From the NCBI RefSeq assembly GCF_006346395.1, contig NZ_VDMS01000001.1:124001-188000 (forward strand): 64,000 nucleotides of DNA, written 5' to 3'. Shown here one piece after another: positions 58,714-64,000 of this stretch. Origin of the DNA: Nocardioides plantarum (GTDB lineage Bacteria > Actinomycetota > Actinomycetes > Propionibacteriales > Nocardioidaceae). The position numbers were made by a program, and so were the translations under genes. The notes below the pieces were generated by a model. It was not told the origin of the DNA. It ran no database searches and saw nothing but the letters and a program-made list of their open reading frames with translations. Positions within the stretch are counted from its first letter, which is position 1. The number at the start of each line of letters is the position of its first letter.

Positions 58714-59456
58714 GCACCGTCCTGACCCAGACCGCCCGCGACAACCGGGGCATCGCCACCGAGGGACGCTCCTCCGAGGAGCTGCGCGACCTCGTCTCCC
58801 ACTGGGGCGCCGAGCTCGAGCTCGCCCCCGCCGAGACGATCGTCGAGTGGGCCGCGGCCACCTTCGGTGAGCGCTTCTGCATCACCTCCTCCATGGGCGA
58901 CGCCGTGCTCGCCCACGTGGCGGCCAAGGTCGTGCCGGGCGTCGACGTCGTCTTCCTCGACACCGGCTACCACTTCGCCGAGACGATCGGCACCCGCGAC
59001 GCCGTCCAGCACACGATGAACGTCAACCTGCTCTCGATCACCCCGAAGCAGACCGTGGCCGAGCAGGACGCCACCGAGGGCAAGGACCTCTTCCGCACCG
59101 ACCCCGACCGGTGCTGCGCGCTGCGCAAGGTCCAGCCGCTCGCCGACGCCCTCTCGTCGTACGACGCCTGGGCGACGGGCCTGCGTCGTGCCGAGAACCA
59201 CAACCGCGTCATCGCGCCCGTCATCGGCTGGGACGCCAAGAAGGGCAAGGTCAAGGTCTCCCCGCTGGCCCGCTGGAGCGACGAGCAGGTCGAGCGCTAC
59301 ATCCTCGACAACGGCGTGCTCGTCAACCCGCTGACCTACGACGGCTACCCCTCCATCGGGTGTGCGCCCTGCACCCGTCGCGTCGCCCCCGGCGAGGACC
59401 CGCGCAGCGGGCGCTGGGCCGGCACCAGCAAGACCGAGTGCGGCATCCACCAGTGA
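58710..59456 (+). CDS. cysH: Phosphoadenylyl/adenylyl-sulfate reductase
   Basis: 248 aa. Reduces activated sulfate to sulfite. Motifs: ITSSMGDAVLAHVAAKVV (PP-loop), VVFLDTGYHFAETIGTRD, DRCCALRKVQPL (Cys 135-136), GCAPCTRRV (Cys 218, 221) and the active-site SKTECGIH. The CC...CxxC set marks the 4Fe-4S type that normally uses APS directly. The start overlaps the zinc-ribbon gene. It works with sir in the same transcript. Confidence 0.95.
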   Translation: MSTVLTQTARDNRGIATEGRSSEELRDLVSHWGAELELAPAETIVEWAAATFGERFCITSSMGDAVLAHVAAKVVPGVDVVFLDTGYHFAETIGTRDAVQHTMNVNLLSITPKQTVAEQDATEGKDLFRTDPDRCCALRKVQPLADALSSYDAWATGLRRAENHNRVIAPVIGWDAKKGKVKVSPLARWSDEQVERYILDNGVLVNPLTYDGYPSIGCAPCTRRVAPGEDPRSGRWAGTSKTECGIHQ

Positions 59457-59514
59457 CCCGCCCCGTCCCGCACGACCCCGCGCACGACCACCAGAAGAAG
59501 AGGAGGCAGTTCTG

Positions 59515-60279
59515 ATGGCTGCTCCCGCACTCGTGGCCCTGGCTCCCGCCAGCCGTGACCCCCGGGCCACCCGGACGATCAGCACCCTCGTCGACGAGGT
59601 CAAGGCCCAGCGGCCCGACCTGCGCGTCGAGCGCGCCCACCTCGACCCCGCCGGCACCGGCGCTCGCTGGACGCGACCCGAGCTGCACACCGTCGTCGAC
59701 CGGCTGGTCAAGGCCGGACACGACGAGATCGTGATCGTGCCCCTCGCCCTGTCCGAGGCGTTCGGCGGCCTCGAGGGCCTGTCCGAGGCCGTCACGGCCA
59801 TCAGCCAGCGCCACCCCGGCCTGCAGGTGCGCGCCAGCGCCCCGCTCGGTCTCGAGGCGTGCTTCCTCGAGGTGCTCGACGAGCGGCTCCGCGACGCCCT
59901 GCGCGACGCCCGCTGCCGCGAGCTCGACGCCCTGGTGCTCGCCGCCGCCGGCTCCACCGACCCCTTGGCCAACCAGTCGGTCGCGCGGCTCGCGCGACTG
60001 TGGGGCACCCACCACAAGCTGCCCGTGACGGCGGCGTACGCCGCGAGCGCACCGCCCGCGACCGGCGAGGCCGTGCGCGCCTTCCGGGCCGAGGGCCGGC
60101 GCCACATCGCCGTCGCCTCGCTGTTCCTGACCCCCGGCGACCTCACCGACCGGGCCGCCGAGCTGGCTCTCGAGGCCGGCGCCGTCGCGGTCTCGCTGCC
60201 CCTCGGCGCCCACCCCGAGGTCGCCCGGGTCATCCTGGCCCGCTACGCCGTCGGCGCCGTCGAGCTCGTCCCGGTCTGA
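59515..60279 (+). CDS. Sirohydrochlorin chelatase-like (CbiX/SirB) protein
   Basis: 254 aa with a strong GAGGAGGCAG ribosome site. Double CbiX fold: LVALAPASRDPRATRTISTL at the start, DEIVIVPLALSEAFGGLEGL, LVLAAAGSTDPLANQSVARL in the second half and HIAVASLFLTPGDLTDRAAE. Expected role: insertion of Fe into sirohydrochlorin to make the sirohaem needed by sir, which fits its place in the operon. The usual metal-ligand His of the first half (SHGSRxP) is changed to APASRDP, so activity may rest on other residues. Confidence 0.85.
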   Translation: MAAPALVALAPASRDPRATRTISTLVDEVKAQRPDLRVERAHLDPAGTGARWTRPELHTVVDRLVKAGHDEIVIVPLALSEAFGGLEGLSEAVTAISQRHPGLQVRASAPLGLEACFLEVLDERLRDALRDARCRELDALVLAAAGSTDPLANQSVARLARLWGTHHKLPVTAAYAASAPPATGEAVRAFRAEGRRHIAVASLFLTPGDLTDRAAELALEAGAVAVSLPLGAHPEVARVILARYAVGAVELVPV

Positions 60280-60331
60280 GGCCCATCACGCCGGTCCGGT
60301 GCTCAGGGCGGGCCGGGTACGTCGGCTGCGT

Positions 60332-60376
60332 GGGTCTCGAGGCTCGTCGCCAGGGCTCCTCGCACCTCGACCGGCG
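60332..60376. repeat. Class B palindromic repeat, single copy
   Basis: GGTCTCGAGGCTCG, a 14-base centre, then CTCCTCGCACCTCGACC. The arms pair imperfectly. It is the same class as 46040-46155 and lies at the convergent junction between the chelatase and DUF3037 genes. Confidence 0.7.
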
Positions 60377-60384
60377 TGTGGTCG

Positions 60385-60774
60385 TCAGCCCACCAGGTGC
60401 CGGAGCAGCCGCTCGAGCTCGGCCGCCGGGTCGGTGGTCAGGCCGCCGTGGACGGGACCGGGCTGGAGCACGGTGCTGCGCGGCGCCTTGAGGTAGCCGA
60501 AGCGCTGGCTCACCGGCGCGCGACCCGCGCTGCCCGCGCGCACCGCACCGGCGCACACGGCATCGACGTAGGCCAGGGCCTCGCGCAGCTGGCCGGGCTC
60601 GATCAGCGCATCGAGCGCCCCGAGACGGGCTGGGTCGACCTCCCAGGCGGCGTCGAGGTAGTCGGTGGCGTGGCAGTAGAGGACGACCCCGACGTTGAGG
60701 AACTCCTCCCGGTCGACGCGTGGGACGCAGCGCAGGGCGACGTACTGGTAGGAGCGTCTGGTCGGGTCGCTCAC
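60385..60774 (-). CDS. DUF3037 family protein
   Basis: 129 aa from the GTG at 60774, overlapping the HipA-like gene stop (GTGA). Family pattern: YQYVALRCVPRVDREEFLNV, then GVVLYCHATDYLDAAWEVDP, and RFGYLKAPRSTVLQPGPVHG with the ...GGLTTDPAAELERLLRHLV ending. Function unknown; it nearly always lies beside a HipA-like kinase, as here. Confidence 0.88.
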   Translation of the reverse strand: MSDPTRRSYQYVALRCVPRVDREEFLNVGVVLYCHATDYLDAAWEVDPARLGALDALIEPGQLREALAYVDAVCAGAVRAGSAGRAPVSQRFGYLKAPRSTVLQPGPVHGGLTTDPAAELERLLRHLVG

Positions 60775-61541
60775 GGCAGCCACTGACGGGTGCCGAGGCG
60801 GGCGGTGAGGAAGGCGACGTACGCCGCGCGCAGCGCGTCGGGCGTCTCGGCGCCGGGCACCGGGTCGAGCCAGGTGTCGGGGACCAGCGCGACGACCTCG
60901 GCGAGCAGGTCGGGCGTGACGACCTCGGTGAGGCGGGCGTCGACGGCGGCGAGGTCGCCGGCGCGCTCGCGCAGGACGTGGTCGGCGGGGTTCCACGGCT
61001 GCGCGGCGAAGCGCGCCGGGTCGGTCAGGCCGCCGGGCCAGGCGTGGTGGAAGTAGAGCGCCGCGCCGTGGTCGATGACCCAGAGGTCGTCGCCCCAGAC
61101 GAGCAGGTTGGGGTTGCGCCACGAGCGGTCGACGTTGGCGCAGAAGGCATCGAGCCACACCACGACGCCGGCGACGTCGGCGTCGGTGCCGGTGTCGCCG
61201 TCGAAGCCGAAGGATCCGGGCAGGAAGTCGATGCCGAGGTTGAGGCCGGTGCTGGCGGCGAGCAGGTCCTGGACCTCCTCGTCGGCCTCGTAGCGGGCGA
61301 TCTCGGCGTCCAGGTCGAGGACGACCTGGCGAGGGGTGTGCAGCCCGATCCGCCGGGCGAGCTCGCCGACGATCACCTCGGCGACCAGCACCCGCGGGCC
61401 CTGCCCGGCCCCGCGGAACTTGCAGACGTAGGTGCCGAGGTCCTCGGCCTCGACGAGGCCGGGCAGGCTGCCGCCCTCGCGCAACGGCGTGAGGTAGCGG
61501 GTGACCGCGACCGTCGGCAGCGCGGGATCGGTGGAGCTCAC
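60771..61541 (-). CDS. HipA-like kinase domain protein
   Basis: 256 aa from the GTG at 61541; a longer frame upstream overlaps PPK2 and is rejected. Kinase points: YVCKFRGAGQGPRVLVAEVI (ATP-binding Lys), VWLDAFCANVDRSWRNPNLL (catalytic Asp and Asn) and WVIDHGAALYFHH (metal-binding Asp, DHG). It lacks the N-terminal HipA subdomain. Paired by overlap with DUF3037. Not a classical hipBA toxin module: no HipB is present. Confidence 0.85.
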   Translation of the reverse strand: MSSTDPALPTVAVTRYLTPLREGGSLPGLVEAEDLGTYVCKFRGAGQGPRVLVAEVIVGELARRIGLHTPRQVVLDLDAEIARYEADEEVQDLLAASTGLNLGIDFLPGSFGFDGDTGTDADVAGVVVWLDAFCANVDRSWRNPNLLVWGDDLWVIDHGAALYFHHAWPGGLTDPARFAAQPWNPADHVLRERAGDLAAVDARLTEVVTPDLLAEVVALVPDTWLDPVPGAETPDALRAAYVAFLTARLGTRQWLP

Positions 61542-61548
61542 GGCGTGC

Positions 61549-62403
61549 TCACCTCGGCGGGGCCTCGTCCTCGAGGCGGGCGCGCTGCTCGGCCACGTCG
61601 AAGTCCGCAGCGGGCCACTGGGGGTCGAGCCCACGCAGCGCCTCGAGGAGCAGGGTGCCGACCGCGAGGTTGCGGAACCACTTCTTGTCGGCGGGGATCA
61701 CGTGCCACGGCGCGGCCTGGCCGGTGCGCTCGAGCGCCACCTCGTAGGCCTGCTGGTAGGCCGCCCAGTAGGCCCGCTCGTCGATGTCGCCGGGGTTGAA
61801 CTTCCAGAACTTGGTCGGGTCGCCGAGCCGGGCGAGCAGCCGCTTGCGCTGCTCGGCCGCCGAGACGTGCAGCATGCACTTGACCACCGTCGTACCGCCG
61901 TCGACCAGGCGCTGCTCGAAGTCGACGATGGCGTCGTAGCGCCGCTCGATCTCGTCGGCCGGCGCCAGCTCGCGCACCCGGGCGATCAGCACGTCCTCGT
62001 AGTGGGACCGGTCGAAGACCCCGACGTAGCCCGGCTCCGGCAGCGCGCGCTCGACGCGCCACAGGAAGTCGTGGCTGCGCTCCTCCTCGGTGGGGGCCTT
62101 GAACGAGGTGATCCGCACCCCCTGGGGGTCGAACAGCCCCACGGTGTGGCGCAGGGTGCCGCCCTTGCCGGAGGTGTCCATGCCCTGCAGCACCAGCAGC
62201 ACCGAGCGTCGGCCACCGGTCTTGCCCTCGGCGAACAGCCGCTCCTGCAGCTCGGCCAGCTCGTCGCGCATCGCCTCCAGGTCGGCCGCACCCGACACCT
62301 TGTCGCCGTCGTAGCCGGGAGCCGCGTCGGTGTCGATGGCGGCCAGGTCGACCGGGCCGGGGCCGAGGCGTACGGCGTCCGCGATGCTGCTCACGTCGCA
62401 CAC
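61549..62403 (-). CDS. ppk2: PPK2-family polyphosphate kinase
   Basis: 284 aa. Motifs: LLVLQGMDTSGKGGTLRHTV (Walker A), DPQGVRITSFKAPTEEERSH, then GVFDRSHYEDVLIARVRE (Walker B-like) and KFWKFNPGDIDERAYWAAYQ. PPK2 enzymes transfer phosphate between polyphosphate and nucleotides (ADP or AMP); which class cannot be fixed by eye. The GTG at 62403 starts MCDVSS; GTG at 62394 is an alternative. Eight bases separate it from the HipA-like gene. Confidence 0.93.
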   Translation of the reverse strand: MCDVSSIADAVRLGPGPVDLAAIDTDAAPGYDGDKVSGAADLEAMRDELAELQERLFAEGKTGGRRSVLLVLQGMDTSGKGGTLRHTVGLFDPQGVRITSFKAPTEEERSHDFLWRVERALPEPGYVGVFDRSHYEDVLIARVRELAPADEIERRYDAIVDFEQRLVDGGTTVVKCMLHVSAAEQRKRLLARLGDPTKFWKFNPGDIDERAYWAAYQQAYEVALERTGQAAPWHVIPADKKWFRNLAVGTLLLEALRGLDPQWPAADFDVAEQRARLEDEAPPR

Positions 62404-62479
62404 CCTAGTGATGACCTGTGGTGACAGCCGGTGGTGATCGACGAGTGGCGATCGAGGTGGTGCGACGGTGGTGCGACGG

Positions 62480-63079
62480 TCAGCGGTTGCCGATCAGTCG
62501 GCGCACGACGCCGAACACCCCGAGCACACCGAACACGGCGAACCACGGCAGGTCCTTGTAGGGGTTCTCGAACACGTCGCCGGGCTTGAAGAGGTAGTCG
62601 CCGACGAACGCGGCGCGGGATTGCTCCGTCAGACCGACCTCGCGGATCTCGTCGTAGGCGTCCCACAGGTCGCTGCCGATCACGGCGAGGTAGGACAGCA
62701 CGACGCCCAGCACGATCAGCAGCACCAGCGGGACCAGGCCCTTGCGCGCGGGCCGGCCCGCAGCGGCCTCGTAGAGGAACGCGGCGCCGAACGCGATCAC
62801 GAAGCTCGAGATCGCCGTGATGAAGCCCAGCTGGGCCAGCAGGACCGTCAGCACCACGCCACCGAGCACGGCTCCCAACGAAGCGAGTAGGCCGAGACCG
62901 ACCCGCTCGCGCGGCTCGGTGACCACCGGGGCGTCCGGGAAGGGCTGGCCTGCCGCAGGCTGGCCTGCCGCGGGCTGGCCTGCCACGGGCTGGCCTGCCT
63001 GGAGCTTGGTGAGGTCCGGCCGGCCGGGGCTCGGCTGGGCCGGGTCGGGCTGGACGGGATCGGAGGACGGGAACGACAC
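62480..63079 (-). CDS. Hypothetical membrane protein with Gln/Pro repeats
   Basis: 199 aa. The N-terminal ~55 residues are Pro/Gln-rich, with AGQPVAGQPAAGQPAAGQP, a pentapeptide repeat from a 15-base DNA repeat (about 62940-63005). Four hydrophobic helices follow (GLGLLASLGAVLGGVVLTVL, FITAISSFVIAFGAAFLY, GLVPLVLLIVLGVVLSYLAV and a C-terminal FAVFGVLGVFGVVRRL). No family recognised. Confidence 0.75.
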   Translation of the reverse strand: MSFPSSDPVQPDPAQPSPGRPDLTKLQAGQPVAGQPAAGQPAAGQPFPDAPVVTEPRERVGLGLLASLGAVLGGVVLTVLLAQLGFITAISSFVIAFGAAFLYEAAAGRPARKGLVPLVLLIVLGVVLSYLAVIGSDLWDAYDEIREVGLTEQSRAAFVGDYLFKPGDVFENPYKDLPWFAVFGVLGVFGVVRRLIGNR

Positions 63080-63140
63080 GGAGGGCTCCTTCGGACGGGC
63101 CGGACGGGCCCTGCGGGGGTGGTGGGCGGTGGCCCGGACT

Positions 63141-63875
63141 CTAGAACGACCCTGCCACCGAGTTGTGACATGGCGCGACGTCGCCGATGACCGTAGCGAG
63201 GTCGAGGGTGCAGCCGACGACGGTGTCGACCGACCCGTCGGCCTGGGGCTCGTCGAACCAGAGGCCCTCGACGAAGCCCACCTTGGCCAGCGCGCGGAGC
63301 GAGGCCCGGTTGCGGTGGTCGGGAGCGGCGAAGGCGGCCGTGGCGTCGACCCGGCGCGCCCGCAGGTGCAGCACCCACGCCCACAGGCAGCGGGTGCCGA
63401 CCCCGCGCCCGACCCACTCGGCGCGCCCGATCAGGTAGTCGACCCCGGTCGCGTCGGGGTCAGGCACCAGCAGCGCGTGGTCGGGGTAGTCACGGATGCG
63501 GTAGTCCTGGGCGAACCCCACCGAGCGGCCGTTGACCTCCCACACCCACATCGAGGTACGCGAGGCACCGTCGATGCGGGAGCCGTACTTCGCGGTCGCG
63601 GCCTCGAGGTCGGGGAGGTCGGCGTCCCACCAGCGCAGCACGTGCGGGGCCGCGCGCCACGCCACGACGTCGGGCAGGTCGCCGTAGGTCATCGGCCGTA
63701 CGGCCACGACCAGGTCGGGGTCGACGGCGAAGCGCTTGACCTCGCCCGACAGGTCGACGGCGACGGGGTCGTGCGGGCCGGGCGTCGTACGGCGCGCGGC
63801 GGCCAGCCAGGACTCCCCCGGCGCGACCTCGGTCACCCGGCGGTCGTCGCCGACGAGCACCTCGACGCGGGTCAT
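63141..63875 (-). CDS. GNAT family N-acetyltransferase
   Basis: 244 aa. The first ~65 residues are an extra domain; the GNAT part starts VRPMTYGDLPDVVAWRAAPH and VLRWWDADLPDLEAATAKYG. The acetyl-CoA loop reads EWVGRGVGTRCLWAWVLHL and motif B NRASLRALAKVGFVEGLWFD. The length and layout resemble AAC(6')-Ib-like or siderophore-type acetyltransferases; the substrate is unknown. The start is 3 bases after the stop of the gene at the window edge. Confidence 0.8.
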   Translation of the reverse strand: MTRVEVLVGDDRRVTEVAPGESWLAAARRTTPGPHDPVAVDLSGEVKRFAVDPDLVVAVRPMTYGDLPDVVAWRAAPHVLRWWDADLPDLEAATAKYGSRIDGASRTSMWVWEVNGRSVGFAQDYRIRDYPDHALLVPDPDATGVDYLIGRAEWVGRGVGTRCLWAWVLHLRARRVDATAAFAAPDHRNRASLRALAKVGFVEGLWFDEPQADGSVDTVVGCTLDLATVIGDVAPCHNSVAGSF

Positions 63876-63878
63876 CGC

Positions 63879-64000
63879 TCAGTGGGCGAGGCCACCGCGC
63901 CGGTCGACCAGCGGCGGCTCGGTGGACCACGGGAAGTTGATCCACAGGTCGGTGTGGCGCCACACGTAGTCGGCGTGGACGATCGTGCGCGGCTTCTCGT
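63879..64000 (-). CDS. C-terminal end of an unidentified gene (cut by window edge)
   Basis: About 40 codons up to the TGA at 63879: EKPRTIVHADYVWRHTDLW, then INFPWSTEPPLVDRRGGLAH. It looks like the end of a folded enzyme, and its stop is 3 bases before the GNAT start, so they share a transcript. Too little is seen to name a family. Confidence 0.6.
   Translation of the reverse strand, partial: EKPRTIVHADYVWRHTDLWINFPWSTEPPLVDRRGGLAH

Noticed and set aside
60771..61541. hipBA toxin-antitoxin module
   Set aside because: No HipB-like DNA-binding gene is present and the partner is DUF3037; the kinase lacks the HipA N-terminal subdomain.

Overview
The window is about 64 kb of high-GC DNA from an actinobacterium. 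The best guess is a Nocardioides-like member of the Nocardioidaceae. This rests on strong GC3 bias, an SsgA-family regulator, a GAF-ANTAR protein, F420/PPOX-type enzymes, a sulfur-assimilation operon with an actinobacterial Cys leader peptide, and many copies of a short palindromic repeat with core GTCTCGACAAGCTCGACCAC. The genus is inferred from memory of such genomes, not computed.

Layout. (1) 1-11.6 kb is core-like: a ferredoxin/ferredoxin-NADP reductase (cut by the window edge) beside an AurF-type diiron oxygenase; VOC, pirin and MarR genes; a PPOX flavoenzyme; two secreted proteins; two acetyltransferases; thrS, which carries a repeat element inside its reading frame; and several hypotheticals. 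(2) 11.7-37.2 kb is an accessory region of lower and patchier GC in which every recognisable gene lies on the minus strand. Read in transcription order it holds: an EcsC / DUF6361 / phospholipase-D nuclease / helicase operon (37.1-29.9 kb); an HsdS-like protein with a HEPN-type RxxxxH motif; a three-gene restriction-modification locus with a split N6-adenine methyltransferase and a GIY-YIG-helicase protein (26.6-21.7 kb); a decayed SNF2 helicase containing a small inversion; a frameshifted IS3-family element; and an overlapping operon of an acidic repeat protein, an SPFH-like protein, a HerA-like ATPase and a membrane protein (18.5-11.7 kb). The region ends near a tRNA-Val(CAC) gene at 38.0 kb. 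I read it as a defence/mobile island. (3) 38-64 kb is core-like again: ssgA-family gene, pabC, a tRNA-Gly/Cys/Val cluster, GAF-ANTAR protein, histidine kinase, App1-type phosphatase, secreted glycosidase-like protein, kup and a K+ channel, YihY, a dicarboxylate symporter, a GIY-YIG protein with a repeat-derived tail, glyA, a cysteine-leader/sir/cysH/chelatase sulfur operon, a HipA-like kinase with DUF3037, PPK2 and a GNAT protein.

Best candidates for something undescribed: the overlapping acidic-SPFH-HerA-membrane operon (11.7-18.5 kb), the EcsC-DUF6361-PLD-helicase operon (29.9-37.1 kb), and the same palindromic repeat used as in-frame coding sequence in two genes (thrS and the GIY-YIG gene). 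All functions are read from motifs by eye; no database search was run.
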